Shown in pieces: positions 29,182 through 38,581 of a stretch of DNA of 64,000 bases (positions are counted from its first letter, which is position 1; every line of letters begins with the position of its first letter). Position numbers and translations under genes: made by a program. The notes under the pieces were generated by a model. That model was given only the letters and a program-made list of their open reading frames with translations. It ran no database searches and had not been told where the DNA came from. The stretch is from the NCBI RefSeq assembly GCF_003019275.1, contig NZ_CP027848.1:1674001-1738000 (forward strand), in the 5' to 3' direction. This DNA comes from Staphylococcus muscae (lineage in GTDB: Bacteria > Bacillota > Bacilli > Staphylococcales > Staphylococcaceae).

Positions 29182-30228
29182 ATGAAAATGACTTTTAGAT
29201 GGTACGGAAAAGAAGATCCAATTAGTTTGGAATATATCCGTCAAATACCTGGAATGAAGGGGATTGTTAGTGCAATCTATGATGTACCTGTTGGTGAAGT
29301 TTGGCCAATGGAAAAAATTACAGCACTTAAAGAAGAAGTGGAAGCGGCAGGATTGGAATTATCAGTCATTGAAAGTGTTCCGGTCCACGAAGATATTAAA
29401 TTAGGGAAACCTTCACGTGATCGTTTGATTGAGAATTACTGCCAAACATTACGCAACTTAGGAAAAGCGGGTATCAAAACAGTATGTTATAACTTTATGC
29501 CTGTCTTTGACTGGACTCGTTCTCAATTAGATTATCGATTAGAAGATGGGTCTACTTGTTTGATTTATGATGAAGAAGATATTGCAAAAATGAATCCATT
29601 GAGTGGTGAGTTATCATTACCGGGTTGGGATTCAAGTTATACGAAGGAAGATATGAAACAGTTATTCGATGACTATGCCGAAGTAGACGAAGAACAGTTA
29701 TGGGAAAATCTTACTTACTTTATCAACAAAGTAATTCCTGTTGCAGAAGAAGAAGATGTTCTAATGGCAATTCATCCGGACGATCCACCATGGAATATTT
29801 TTGGATTACCACGTATTATTACGACAAAAGAAAATCTTGAGCGCTTTATTAATCTATACGATTCTAAGAGCAATGGCTTAACGATGTGTTCAGGATCATT
29901 AGGTGCCGATCGTAATAATGATTTTGTAGATATGTTGAAATATTTTGGAGACAAAGGACGCGTACATTTTGTACATGCACGTAATGTGAAATTAATAGGA
30001 GACAAGTCATTCCAAGAGTCTGCACATTTATCTGAAAAAGGCTCAATTGATATGTACGAAGTGGTTAAAGCAATGCATAGCTTCGGTTATGAAGGACCTA
30101 TTCGCCCAGATCATGGTCGTATGATTTGGGGAGAAACGGGTAAACCGGGATATGGTTTATACGACCGAGCATTAGGTGCCACATATCTTAATGGATTGTA
30201 TGAAGCAGTGTGTAAGTCTAACAAATAG
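29182..30228 (+). CDS. uxuA: D-mannonate dehydratase
   Basis: 348-residue TIM-barrel dehydratase that turns D-mannonate into 2-keto-3-deoxygluconate. Conserved pieces include [20 protein letters not shown] at the N-terminus, HPDDPPW (metal ligands), CSGSLG and the C-terminal RPDHGRM. It matches classic UxuA rather than the enolase-superfamily type. GAGGAGG upstream overlaps the end of uxaC. Confidence 0.95.
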   Translation: MKMTFRWYGKEDPISLEYIRQIPGMKGIVSAIYDVPVGEVWPMEKITALKEEVEAAGLELSVIESVPVHEDIKLGKPSRDRLIENYCQTLRNLGKAGIKTVCYNFMPVFDWTRSQLDYRLEDGSTCLIYDEEDIAKMNPLSGELSLPGWDSSYTKEDMKQLFDDYAEVDEEQLWENLTYFINKVIPVAEEEDVLMAIHPDDPPWNIFGLPRIITTKENLERFINLYDSKSNGLTMCSGSLGADRNNDFVDMLKYFGDKGRVHFVHARNVKLIGDKSFQESAHLSEKGSIDMYEVVKAMHSFGYEGPIRPDHGRMIWGETGKPGYGLYDRALGATYLNGLYEAVCKSNK

Positions 30229-30240
30229 GAGATGGAGCCG

Positions 30241-31083
30241 ATGAAATTACCTTTTCAAATAAATTTAGAAAATAAAGTTGCAGTTGTGACAGGCGGTACT
30301 GGAGTCATTGGTAGTGAGATGTCTAAAGCATTAGCGAAATGTGGTGCGAAAGTAGCGATGGTCGGTATTACAGATGACTCAAAAGGTCTTGTTTCTGAGA
30401 TAGAAGCGATGGGTGGAGAAGCAAAAGTCTTTTTAGGCGATGTAACGAACAAAGATGAGATGGAGCGTGTTAGAACAGAAGTTCATGATACATTTGGGAC
30501 TGTTGATATCTTAGTGAATGGCGCTGGTGGTAATTCGCCACGTGGCACAACAGATGATGAAAGATACAGTGCTGATAGTGACAAGAGTGGGAAAACATTT
30601 TTCGACTTAGATGCCAAAAATGTAGGATTTGTAATGGATCTGAACTTTTTAGGGACATTTATCCCATCACAAGTGTTTGGTGCAGATATGGTGGATAAAT
30701 CAGAGGCAGCCATTGTTAATATTTCATCTATGAATGCATTTACGCCACTTACAAAAATTCCGGCATATAGTGGTGCCAAGTCAGCTGTGAGCAACTTTAC
30801 ACAATGGTTAAGTGTTTACTTCTCAAAAACGAATATTCGCGTGAATGCAATTGCACCTGGTTTTTTAATTACCGCACAAAATGAAAGCTTATTATTAAAT
30901 GAAGACGGCAGTTACACAGCTCGTTCAGAAAAAATATTAAATGCAACACCAATGGAACGTTTTGGTAAACCAGAAGAACTAATAGGTGCTTTGTTATTCT
31001 TAGTTGATACGCAAAGTTCAAGCTTTATCAATGGTGTTGTTTTACCAGTCGATGGTGGATTTAATGCCTATTCAGGTGTTTAA
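30241..31083 (+). CDS. uxuB: D-fructuronate reductase (mannonate oxidoreductase), SDR type
   Basis: 280-residue short-chain dehydrogenase. The cofactor motif TGGTGVIG begins near residue 18 and the catalytic Ser-Tyr-Lys lies in NISSMNAF...AYSGAKSA. A 25-residue insertion after NGAGGNSPRGTTDDERY is typical of the Bacillus UxuB/YjmF-like group. It reduces fructuronate to mannonate with NADH, linking UxaC and UxuA. The start at 30241 is chosen because AGGAG lies 9 nt upstream; the 30232 ATG is too close. E. coli uses an unrelated longer UxuB. Confidence 0.9.
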   Translation: MKLPFQINLENKVAVVTGGTGVIGSEMSKALAKCGAKVAMVGITDDSKGLVSEIEAMGGEAKVFLGDVTNKDEMERVRTEVHDTFGTVDILVNGAGGNSPRGTTDDERYSADSDKSGKTFFDLDAKNVGFVMDLNFLGTFIPSQVFGADMVDKSEAAIVNISSMNAFTPLTKIPAYSGAKSAVSNFTQWLSVYFSKTNIRVNAIAPGFLITAQNESLLLNEDGSYTARSEKILNATPMERFGKPEELIGALLFLVDTQSSSFINGVVLPVDGGFNAYSGV

Positions 31084-31107
31084 AATTTAAGAGAGGAGTT
31101 TTAATCA

Positions 31108-32910
31108 ATGTTATATCCTATAAATACAGAATCAAGACAAGTCATCGATCTCTCAGGTGTATGGCAATTTAAACTTGTACAAAGAGATGAAGTCGTTGAT
31201 CCGAAAAGCCCCTTAGATACAGATCAAGTGATGGCAGTTCCAGGTTCGTATAATGATCAAGGAATTATACAAGAAATTCGTCAACATGTTGGAGACGTAT
31301 GGTATGAGCGCAATTTTGTTATTTCGAGACAAATGAGAGATGAACGCATTGTATTAAGATTTGGCTCAGCAACACATCATGCTACTGTCTATATCGATGG
31401 TGAAGAAGTCATCACACATTCAGGAGGCTTTTTACCATTTGAAATTGATATTAGTCAATATGCAGTGGGGACACATCGTCTCACAGTAAAAGTCAATAAT
31501 ATCTTGACGTATGAGACGTTACCAGTAGGTACATTTGAAGAAGTAGAACGCAATGGCAAGACGATATTAAAAAATAGTCCGAACTTTGACTTTTTCAATT
31601 ATGCTGGGTTGCATCGTCCTGTGAAAATATACACAACACCGAAATGTTATATTCAAGACATTCGTATTGTACCAACAGTGAATGACAATGGTACAAGCGA
31701 TGTAAAATATGAAATTGATGTAGCGGGAGATACAGCATCAGTTGATCGTATTAAGGTATCAGTTGTAGATGCCAAAGGTCATGTAGTCGCAGAAGATGAA
31801 GGACAATCAGGTGATATCCATATTGACAGTCCACATTTATGGCAACCGATGAATGCATATTTATATCGATTAGAAGTTGCGTTATATCATGAAGAGACAT
31901 GTATTGATGTTTATGAAGAGCGCTTCGGTATTCGTTCAGTTGAAGTGAAAGATGGTCAATTTTTAATTAATGGAAGTCCATTTTATTTTAAAGGCTTTGG
32001 TAAGCATGAAGATACGTACTATCATGGACGTGGTCTGAATGAAACAGCCAATGTTTTAGATATTAACTTGATGAAGTGGATTGGCGCCAACTCATTTAGA
32101 ACATCACATTATCCATATTCTGAAGAGATGATGCGACTCGCAGATGAGCAAGGTATTGTTGTGATTGATGAGACGACAGCAGTTAGCTTACACTTAAACT
32201 TTATGGCAACGTTAGGTGGCACGAGTGACAATGATACTTGGAAAGGGTTAAAAACACATCAAGCACACCGTGAAGTGATTGAAGGGTTGATTCAGCGGGA
32301 TAAAAACCATGCTTGCGTTGTCATGTGGTCAATTGCGAATGAACCTGAGTCCAATGCACCGGGTGCTAAAGAATACTTTGCGCCATTTGTACAACTAGCA
32401 AGAGACTTAGATCCACAACAACGACCTGTGACAATTGTAACAATATTAACAGCTAGTCCAGAAACTTGTGAAGTACAAAACTTAATTGATGTAATTTGTT
32501 TAAATCGTTATTATGGCTGGTACACACAAACAGGTGATCTGGAAGGTGCAAAAGAAGCACTAGCGAAAGAATTGGATACATGGACTGAGAAGCAACCGGG
32601 TAAACCAATTATGTTTACAGAGTATGGTGCAGATACAATTGCAGGATTCCATGCAATCGACGATCAAGTATTTACGGAAGAATATCAATTAGCATATTAT
32701 AAAGCAAATCATGAAGTTGTCGATCGATATCCAAACTTTGTTGGAGAACAAACTTGGAACTTTGCTGACTTTGAAACAAGCAATGGCATTTTCCGAGCGC
32801 AAGGCAATAAAAAAGGTATATTTACTCGTGAGCGTAGACCGAAATTGATTGCACATTATTTCAAAGAACGTTGGCATGAAATTCCTGATTTTGGTTATAA
32901 AACGAAATAG
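31108..32910 (+). CDS. uidA: beta-glucuronidase (GH2)
   Basis: 600-residue GH2 enzyme that releases glucuronate from beta-glucuronides. The acid/base is E412 in SIANEPES and the nucleophile is E505 in FTEYGADT. The NxK glucuronate-carboxylate clamp is N567/K569 in GNKKGIF. All three agree within one residue with E. coli numbering. The region after [12 protein letters not shown] (about 357-383) lacks the extended loop of E. coli UidA, so it falls in the no-loop/mini-loop group. There is no signal peptide. It is the last gene of the operon, with a terminator after it. Confidence 0.96.
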   Translation: MLYPINTESRQVIDLSGVWQFKLVQRDEVVDPKSPLDTDQVMAVPGSYNDQGIIQEIRQHVGDVWYERNFVISRQMRDERIVLRFGSATHHATVYIDGEEVITHSGGFLPFEIDISQYAVGTHRLTVKVNNILTYETLPVGTFEEVERNGKTILKNSPNFDFFNYAGLHRPVKIYTTPKCYIQDIRIVPTVNDNGTSDVKYEIDVAGDTASVDRIKVSVVDAKGHVVAEDEGQSGDIHIDSPHLWQPMNAYLYRLEVALYHEETCIDVYEERFGIRSVEVKDGQFLINGSPFYFKGFGKHEDTYYHGRGLNETANVLDINLMKWIGANSFRTSHYPYSEEMMRLADEQGIVVIDETTAVSLHLNFMATLGGTSDNDTWKGLKTHQAHREVIEGLIQRDKNHACVVMWSIANEPESNAPGAKEYFAPFVQLARDLDPQQRPVTIVTILTASPETCEVQNLIDVICLNRYYGWYTQTGDLEGAKEALAKELDTWTEKQPGKPIMFTEYGADTIAGFHAIDDQVFTEEYQLAYYKANHEVVDRYPNFVGEQTWNFADFETSNGIFRAQGNKKGIFTRERRPKLIAHYFKERWHEIPDFGYKTK

Positions 32911-32915
32911 ACATT

Positions 32916-32954
32916 AAAAGGCTCCACGCTATTCATATAGTGTGGGGCTTTATA
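32916..32954 (+). terminator. hexuronate operon terminator
   Basis: AAAGGCTCCACGCTAT pairs imperfectly with ATAGTGTGGGGCTTTA, followed by T-rich sequence. Confidence 0.75.
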
Positions 32955-33347
32955 TATTGGCAGTATTTGAGATGATTAAACAAGATACATTTACAATTGA
33001 AAGCGGTTATATCATTGTAGAATTTGTAACGATTAATTGAAGAACAAAGCTATTTAGGTTGGCAATAATGTGAAACTATGATTAAGTGAAACTTAAATAG
33101 TTTGAACGTTAAATACTCATCTAATCAGTATTATAATGTTAAAAATTACGGTTTTTCATAAAATAGCAAGGGTTTTTATATTATATTAAAATAGTGATGA
33201 TAATAGTGTGAGATGTCTAAAAAATGAAGGGGAAGCAGTAAGAAAACTTGAATAAATGAAAGGTGACGAGAAGAATACATACGTGATAATATCGTCACAT
33301 CGCCGAAACTTTTGGCGTCAAATTGACGTTGAAAGGAGGTGTTTGAA
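32955..33347 (+). other. leader region upstream of the Fst-like toxin
   Basis: No protein gene is visible. It holds a cre-like TGAAAGCGGTTATA (32999-33012). Near the toxin start are small hairpins CGCCGAA/TTTGGCG (33301-33317) and CGTCA/TGACG (33316-33328), just before the GAAAGGAGG site. Fst/SprA1-type toxin mRNAs are known to carry structured leaders targeted by an antisense RNA; no convincing antisense promoter was found here. Confidence 0.4.
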
Positions 33348-33446
33348 ATGTTTTACATGTTAGAGAATGTTGCAGTCGGAATCATAAGCGGCTGTATTGT
33401 TGCAATGTTTGCTCAATGGCTAGGTAATCGCAACAAGCAAAAATAA
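33348..33446 (+). CDS. Fst/SprA1-family type I toxin peptide
   Basis: A 32-residue peptide with a single transmembrane helix, the motif ISGCIVAMFAQWLGNRN and a basic end. This matches the Fst/PepA1 pattern ISGCxxAxFxxWLxxRNxK. Such peptides are membrane-active toxins whose translation is blocked by a cis-antisense RNA at the ribosome binding site. GAAAGGAGGTG upstream is near-perfect. A strong terminator follows at 33470. It is unrelated to the SprG-like toxin at 9241. A truncated duplicate of its 3' part lies at 33867. Confidence 0.8.
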   Translation: MFYMLENVAVGIISGCIVAMFAQWLGNRNKQK

Positions 33447-33469
33447 AGGCGATAATAGCCATCACGTAT

Positions 33470-33504
33470 AAAGCCCCACACTAGGATCAGTAGTGTGGGG
33501 CTTT
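33470..33504 (+). terminator. terminator of the Fst-like toxin
   Basis: AAAGCCCCACACTA and TAGTGTGGGGCTTT form a perfect 14-bp stem with loop GGATCAG. Confidence 0.9.
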
Positions 33505-33713
33505 GGTGTTTAAAATGATTTACATGTTTATCATTATTATACTATTATAAGATATAAATGGCAAGTACGATTGTACAAGATATTATTTGTAGAGTGAGTT
33601 GAATGATGGATTGAAAAGCTGTACTAAAAAATATAATTCCTATTGCATGGATATAATGATGATAAGCGTATAAGTGTTTAAAATTTGCATTTTGAGAATC
33701 GGTAAAAGGTGTC

Positions 33714-33838
33714 AGAAAAATAGGTTTTTCTCCTAACTTTGTGATGTCAGTGTTCAAGGAGCAGGGCTTTCGACAGAACGTCGCAATTCCCCAAAATAAA
33801 AAAGCTATTTTGAGAATTGCTTGGGTTCTGCTCAACCC
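33714..33838 (-). repeat. dispersed hairpin repeat, copy A
   Basis: A palindromic element with CAGAAC (33774-33779) facing GTTCTG (33825-33830) and inner arms CAATTC/GAATTG and CCAAAATA/TATTTTG. Read on the - strand it shares blocks with the element at 54910-55060: GCAGAACC, CAAAAT, ATTTTG, a TGCGAyGTTCTGTyGArAA block and TGCTyCTT followed by ACTGA. It is inserted between the toxin locus and its truncated duplicate. It happens to be open in one frame on the - strand but is not believed to encode protein. Confidence 0.6.
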
Positions 33839-33866
33839 CAAAGCACTCCTTTCACAACCTCTTTTT

Positions 33867-33972
33867 TTGCGATGTTTGCTCAATGGCTAGGTAATCGCAA
33901 CAAGCAAAAATAAAGGCGATAATAGCCATCACGCATAAAGCCCCGCACTACTGATTCTAGTGTGGGGCTTTG
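33867..33972 (+). pseudogene. truncated duplicate of the Fst-like toxin and its terminator
   Basis: About 106 bases repeat 33400-33504 with few changes. They cover the last codons of the toxin (MFAQWLGNRNKQK), its 3' untranslated region and the terminator. Promoter, leader and N-terminal half are missing. The terminator loop reads CTGATTC, nearly the reverse complement of the loop in the intact copy. Confidence 0.75.
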
Positions 33973-34018
33973 TTATTTAAGATAAGTTAAGCGTGTTATA
34001 ACGAAAAATATTTTTCTC

Positions 34019-34900
34019 TTACGGCTGACGATATGTTAGTTTTGCAAAAGCATCATGTTGATGAATCGATTCTTCATTACGACATTCAATGTCAAAGCCT
34101 GTGAGCCATCTTACTTCTACCAAATCGGCTGCAATGAGTCGAATTAAATCCTCCACAAATCGTGGGTTTTCATAGGCACGTTCTGTAACGCTTTTTTCAT
34201 CCGGTCTTTTTAAGATAGGATACAACATTGAGCTCGCATTGGCTTCCATCGCATCTAATAAGACTTCCTTGTAGTCTGACGGCAGTGTCGAATGCTTATC
34301 AATGTATGCTTTAACAGTGATAATACCTCGTTGATTATGTGCAGAATACTCACTGATTTCTTTTGAACATGGGCAAAGTGTTGTGACAGCGGCTGTTAAA
34401 GTCAGCGTTTTACGTGTCACTTCGTCATCTTGTACAGCTAAGCCGTATGACACATCAGCATGACCGACTGCTTTGATTCCTGTAACAGGACTGAGTCGAT
34501 TGAAAAACCATTTGCCTGAGACATCGACACCAGCGCTGTGCTGGTTCATGCGTGACTTAAGTGTATGCAAAAGTGACGTGAGTGCATCAAACTCTAAGCG
34601 AATGCCATTATCGTATTCTGATTCTACTGCTTCTAAAATACGGCTCATGTTAATGCCTTTTTCATCTTGATTTAAGCTTGTTGAAAAGCTGAAGTTACCC
34701 GCAGTTTGAAACTGATCAATCCATACGGGGTAAACAAGGTTCTTGATACCTACTTGTTCAATTTCAAACAAAAAGTTTTTATGCGTACTTTGAAGGTCGG
34801 TCATCTCTGCTTTGGTTGTTGGCTTTGTTCCTTTAATCGGGTCCACTGAACCAAAATGTTTCCAACGGCCTTCACGCGTTGATAAATCAAATTCAGTCAT
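34019..34900 (-). CDS. folE2: GTP cyclohydrolase I type IB
   Basis: 293-residue FolE2, a metal-dependent enzyme that converts GTP to dihydroneopterin triphosphate for folate synthesis and replaces FolE under zinc limitation in many bacteria. The active-site cysteine lies in [11 protein letters not shown], with the preceding substrate-binding [20 protein letters not shown]. The C-terminal [24 protein letters not shown] is characteristic. It is adjacent to the bshB2 unit with a short gap. No zinc-uptake-regulator box was recognised upstream. Confidence 0.93.
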   Translation of the reverse strand: MTEFDLSTREGRWKHFGSVDPIKGTKPTTKAEMTDLQSTHKNFLFEIEQVGIKNLVYPVWIDQFQTAGNFSFSTSLNQDEKGINMSRILEAVESEYDNGIRLEFDALTSLLHTLKSRMNQHSAGVDVSGKWFFNRLSPVTGIKAVGHADVSYGLAVQDDEVTRKTLTLTAAVTTLCPCSKEISEYSAHNQRGIITVKAYIDKHSTLPSDYKEVLLDAMEANASSMLYPILKRPDEKSVTERAYENPRFVEDLIRLIAADLVEVRWLTGFDIECRNEESIHQHDAFAKLTYRQP

Positions 34901-34949
34901 GTTATTCCTCCACTAAAATGCCACAGCCAGTTATGTGATGCTGTGCAAT

Positions 34950-35627
34950 TTATTCAAAACGATAAGTCCAATAAAATTCTTTAGATAAGTATGTTTCTGC
35001 GTCATTTGGTGCACCAGAGACATCTCTATCAGGGTTTGCCAATTGTTCAAGGAATGGGCCTGTCTGTGATGCGTGTGCTTTGAATGCACGTAATTTATGG
35101 TCTTTGTATGCTGAAACATCATTGACGATATCAGGTTCACCGAGCGCATCATATGCATCATTACTAAATGCGACAAGCCATAACTTTGGGCGCTCCGCTT
35201 CTGGCATGCGTCCCACTGTGCGAACGACTGCATCTGCAGTTGCTTCATGATCTGGATGCACAGCATAACCTGGGTAAAATGAAATAATCGTAGTCGGTTG
35301 TGTCTCATCGATCAACGCTTGCACCATTGCATCCATCTCATCGTATGGTTCAAACTCTACCGTTTTATCGCGCAAACCCATTTTGCGCAAGTCTGTAATC
35401 CCAATCTCTTTCATCGCTTGTTCCAGTTCGCGTTCACGAATAGTTGGCAGTGATTCACGTGTCGCAAAAGGGGGATTTCCCAAGTGTCTTCCCATTTGTC
35501 CAAGTGTTAAGCAAGCGTATGTCACTGGAACGCCTTGATTGACAAAACGCGCTAACGTCCCTGCCGAAGAGAATGTCTCGTCGTCAGGATGTGGAAAGAT
35601 GACTAATACATGTTTTTCAGATGTCAT
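34950..35627 (-). CDS. bshB2: bacillithiol biosynthesis deacetylase BshB2
   Basis: 225-residue LmbE-type zinc deacetylase. Zinc ligands are in PHPDDE (H13, D15, D16) and HPDH (H123-H126). It removes acetyl from N-acetylglucosaminyl-malate in bacillithiol synthesis, or detoxifies bacillithiol conjugates. It closely resembles staphylococcal BshB2, and the upstream gene encodes YojF, its usual partner in Bacillus and Staphylococcus. The two genes are 19 bases apart and co-directional. Confidence 0.92.
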   Translation of the reverse strand: MTSEKHVLVIFPHPDDETFSSAGTLARFVNQGVPVTYACLTLGQMGRHLGNPPFATRESLPTIRERELEQAMKEIGITDLRKMGLRDKTVEFEPYDEMDAMVQALIDETQPTTIISFYPGYAVHPDHEATADAVVRTVGRMPEAERPKLWLVAFSNDAYDALGEPDIVNDVSAYKDHKLRAFKAHASQTGPFLEQLANPDRDVSGAPNDAETYLSKEFYWTYRFE

Positions 35628-35645
35628 AAAATGTCAACTCCCTTA

Positions 35646-36005
35646 TTATGTTTCAAATGGATGATGGCTGATTTCAAGTGCGGCTGCCAACTGTCCTTCA
35701 TAGTTAAAACCAGCAAGTAAAAATTCACCATTGTCATTTAATTCGTAATGCGTGAGTCCTTGTACGTAGACCCAGCCATTGTTATCTAACTTCAAGCCGA
35801 TGCGAAACGGATCTTTGTCGCCACCTTTGAGTTGTGCATGCTGAAAAGTGACTTGGATATTTCGTAAAAAAGTTCCTGCATTAAAGACACGTTGATCAAA
35901 GTGGTTGGCGTATGCTCCATTTGTTGTTTCAACGTGTAAGTAGACAGGCTTATTCGCAAATTGATCTAACAACGCTTGAACAGCTTCATTGGTAATCGGT
36001 TGCAA
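35646..36005 (-). CDS. yojF: YojF family protein (DUF1806)
   Basis: 119-residue small protein of the YojF family. The sequence KPVYLHVETTNGAYANHF and the later KLDNNGWVYVQGLTHYE match the family. It is always found beside bshB2 in the genomes I know, and its function is undefined. I place the start at TTG 36005. Aligning it with remembered Bacillus YojF puts its first residue there, and AGGAAGG lies 11 nt upstream. An ATG at 36026 has no ribosome binding site. Confidence 0.8.
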   Translation of the reverse strand: MQPITNEAVQALLDQFANKPVYLHVETTNGAYANHFDQRVFNAGTFLRNIQVTFQHAQLKGGDKDPFRIGLKLDNNGWVYVQGLTHYELNDNGEFLLAGFNYEGQLAAALEISHHPFET

Positions 36006-36083
36006 AGCTTTCACTGCCTTCCTCATCAGTTTATCTGTTTATTTTACTAAAAACTGACTTAAATTTATATACCTCTGCTCACT

Positions 36084-36917
36084 TTATTGCGTAAAATCAT
36101 TAGAATTTTTAGAATGACTGTGTTTTGACATCAGTTCATGATGGCTCTTTGAGTAGTGTTCTAAGCATGTTGGATCTTGTAATAAATGATAACTAACAAG
36201 ATCAATAATGAACTGGTTAGAGAGTTGACTATTGATGAAGTAAGTATCATGAGTGTGACGTTTGTCTGCTGTTGTAATAATTCGTGTACAATGGCGTGTC
36301 AGTATGTCTGTTTCAAAATGAGATAGTGCGATGACCTTTGCACCACTTGCTCGTCCATGTGCAATGCTTGTAATGATTTCCTTTGTGGCCCCACTATTGG
36401 TAAGGGCAACAATGGTCGTATGTGGGTTACACATTTGACCGATAATCGCCATCAAATGTGCATCTGTTATCGCAATGGTATTAAACCCCATGCGTGCAGT
36501 ACGGAAATAAAACTCTTGTGCACTTAACCCAGAACTACCGATACCGATGAAAATGACTTTCTCACTCTCTTGAATGGCTTGTACTAAATACATCAAGTCA
36601 TCTTCTACGATAAATTCTCCTGTGTGATTAAGAATAGACATATAGTGCTGATGTAACACTTGTATCGAAGGACTATTATCAATTTTTTCAGTTTGTTGTT
36701 CATGTAAGATGGCAAAACGAAAAGATTGAAAGCTATCATAACCAAGTTTATAGACGAAGCGTGTAATACTAGAAGGTGAGACATCGACAGACATCGCCAT
36801 TGCATGAATCGTACTCATGTCTGCATTATCTTTTAATTTCATGATGTATGTCGCTATTTTTTGATCTGTTTTCGTCAATATATGTCGATACTTTTGAATA
36901 CGATTTTCAATTTTCAT
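36084..36917 (-). CDS. RpiR family transcriptional regulator (SIS domain)
   Basis: 277-residue regulator. The N-terminal HTH_6 helix-turn-helix domain (about 1-75) contains MSVDVSPSSITRFVYKLGY. A SIS sugar-isomerase domain from about 105 to 240 contains FIGIGSSGLSAQEF and ALTNSGATKEII, which would sense a phosphosugar. It is divergent from the PTS-nanE-nagB genes. Paired TGAAA/TTTCA-like sites in the shared promoter make it their likely repressor, relieved by ManNAc-6-P or GlcNAc-6-P by analogy with NanR and MurR. Confidence 0.9.
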   Translation of the reverse strand: MKIENRIQKYRHILTKTDQKIATYIMKLKDNADMSTIHAMAMSVDVSPSSITRFVYKLGYDSFQSFRFAILHEQQTEKIDNSPSIQVLHQHYMSILNHTGEFIVEDDLMYLVQAIQESEKVIFIGIGSSGLSAQEFYFRTARMGFNTIAITDAHLMAIIGQMCNPHTTIVALTNSGATKEIITSIAHGRASGAKVIALSHFETDILTRHCTRIITTADKRHTHDTYFINSQLSNQFIIDLVSYHLLQDPTCLEHYSKSHHELMSKHSHSKNSNDFTQ

Positions 36918-36945
36918 CTAATTTCTCCTTTTTCATGAGTATATT

Positions 36946-37003
36946 TGAAAATAAATTCCAATTCAACTATATACATTGAGAAAAAATTTCAGAGTGTTAT
37001 ATT
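36946..37003 (+). promoter_or_regulatory. PTS-nanE-nagB promoter with two RpiR-type operators
   Basis: The promoter is TTGAGA (36976-36981), a 16-nt spacer and TATATT (36998-37003). Two similar imperfect palindromes, TGAAAATAAATTCCA (36946-36960) and TGAGAAAAAATTTCA (36977-36991), have centres 31 bp apart, three helical turns. The second overlaps the -35. This is the expected form of a repressor-controlled promoter. Confidence 0.6.
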
Positions 37004-37039
37004 TAAGGTGATTAATAGATGAAAAGTGGGTGAAAGTGT

Positions 37040-38566
37040 ATGAGTAAACTTTTTGATAGAGCTCAGCAGTTTGGGAAGTCATTTATGTTGCCGATTGCCA
37101 TATTACCGGCAGCAGGTCTTTTACTAGGGATTGGTGGTGCATTGAGCAATCCGAACACAATCAAAGCATATCCAGTATTAGATATTCCATTTTTACAACA
37201 TATTTTTGTATTGATGAGTGCCGCTGGTAACATTGTCTTTCAAAATTTGCCAGTGTTATTTGCGATAGGTGTCGCAGTCGGACTTGCAAAAAGTGATAAA
37301 GGAACGGCAGGATTAGCTTCAATGTTAGGTTTCCTAATTATGAATGCGACGATGAATGCATTGCTAACTATTACAGATAACCTAGCTGCAAGTGATGAAC
37401 TTGCTAAGGCAGGTCAAGGTATGGCACTTGGAATACAAACAGTGGAAACAGGTGTGTTTGGTGGGATTATCGTAGGGATACTGACAGCAGTCTTACACAA
37501 TAAATACAATAAAGTGAACCTACCACAGTTTTTAGGATTTTTCGGCGGTTCTCGCTTTGTTCCAATTGTTACATCATTTGCTGCTATCTTTTTAGGTGTA
37601 GTGATGTTCTTCGTATGGCCGGCAGTACAAGCTGTTATTTTTGGTGCAGGTGGCTTAGTGAATAAAACAGGTGTCATTGGAACGTTGATTTATGGATTTA
37701 TTTTACGTATGCTTGGACCTTTTGGATTGCATCACATTTTCTATCTACCATTCTGGCAAACAGCATTAGGTGGATCGTTAGAAATTAATGGCAAATTGGT
37801 ACAGGGTACGCAAAATATTTTCTTTGCACAATTGGGAGACCCAAATGTTCAGCACTATTATGAAGGGGTATCTCGTTATATGTCAGGTCGTTTTATTACG
37901 ATGATGTTTGGCTTGTTAGGTGCGGCATTAGCGATTTATCATACAGCAAAACCAGAAAAGAAAAAAGTAGTTGGTGGGCTCATGCTGTCTGCAGCGTTAA
38001 CATCATTTTTAACAGGTATTACAGAACCGCTTGAGTTTAGCTTCTTATTTGTGGCGCCATTATTATATGTTGTTCATGCTGTATTAGACGGTTTGGCATT
38101 TATGATGGCAGATATTTTCAATATTACAGTTGGACAAACATTTAGTGGTGGCTTTATTGACTTTATCTTATTCGGTGTTTTACAAGGACAAGCAAAGACG
38201 AATTATCTGTGGATTATTCCAATTGGACTTGTTTGGTTCGCACTGTACTATGTGATTTTTAGATTTTTAATTACAAAATTCAACTTTAAAACACCGGGAC
38301 GTGAAGATGAAGAAACTGTCCAATCAGTTGAGAAAAGTGAGCGAGTACAAACGATTATCGAAGGACTAGGTGGCGCTGACAATATCGAAGTGGTTGATTG
38401 CTGTGCAACTCGATTGCGTGTGACGTTAAAAGATGGTACACAAGTAGATGAGGAGAAATTAAAAACAACTGAATCTAGGGGGATTATTCGAAAAGGTAAT
38501 GGTATTCAAATTGTTTATGGTCCCCACGTAACATCAATTAAAAATGAAGTAGAAGAAGCTTTATAA
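37040..38566 (+). CDS. PTS sugar permease EIICB, glucose/GlcNAc family (probable ManNAc uptake)
   Basis: 508-residue PTS permease. The EIIC domain (about 1-410) has around ten membrane segments, starting QQFGKSFMLPIAILPAAGLLLGIGG, and the conserved GITEPLEF. The EIIB domain from about 430 has phospho-cysteine C455 in CATRLRV, preceded by an extra cysteine. No EIIA domain is present, so it must borrow EIIA from another PTS protein. Being directly upstream of nanE and nagB, it most likely imports N-acetylmannosamine as ManNAc-6-P. GlcNAc or glucosamine are alternatives. Confidence 0.88.
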   Translation: MSKLFDRAQQFGKSFMLPIAILPAAGLLLGIGGALSNPNTIKAYPVLDIPFLQHIFVLMSAAGNIVFQNLPVLFAIGVAVGLAKSDKGTAGLASMLGFLIMNATMNALLTITDNLAASDELAKAGQGMALGIQTVETGVFGGIIVGILTAVLHNKYNKVNLPQFLGFFGGSRFVPIVTSFAAIFLGVVMFFVWPAVQAVIFGAGGLVNKTGVIGTLIYGFILRMLGPFGLHHIFYLPFWQTALGGSLEINGKLVQGTQNIFFAQLGDPNVQHYYEGVSRYMSGRFITMMFGLLGAALAIYHTAKPEKKKVVGGLMLSAALTSFLTGITEPLEFSFLFVAPLLYVVHAVLDGLAFMMADIFNITVGQTFSGGFIDFILFGVLQGQAKTNYLWIIPIGLVWFALYYVIFRFLITKFNFKTPGREDEETVQSVEKSERVQTIIEGLGGADNIEVVDCCATRLRVTLKDGTQVDEEKLKTTESRGIIRKGNGIQIVYGPHVTSIKNEVEEAL

Positions 38567-38581
38567 AGGAGAGAAAGAACT

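Noticed and set aside
32999..33012. cre-like TGAAAGCGGTTATA downstream of uidA
   Set aside because: It shares TGAAAGCGGTT with the site before kdgA, but it lies after the operon terminator and no promoter with correct spacing was found. Kept only as a note in the leader region.
33545..33883. A 112-codon open frame on the - strand between the toxin gene and its truncated duplicate
   Set aside because: It reads straight through the palindromic repeat and its AT-rich flank. It has no ribosome binding site, and the residues encoded by the repeat reflect the repeat DNA, not a protein fold. Treated as a repeat element.
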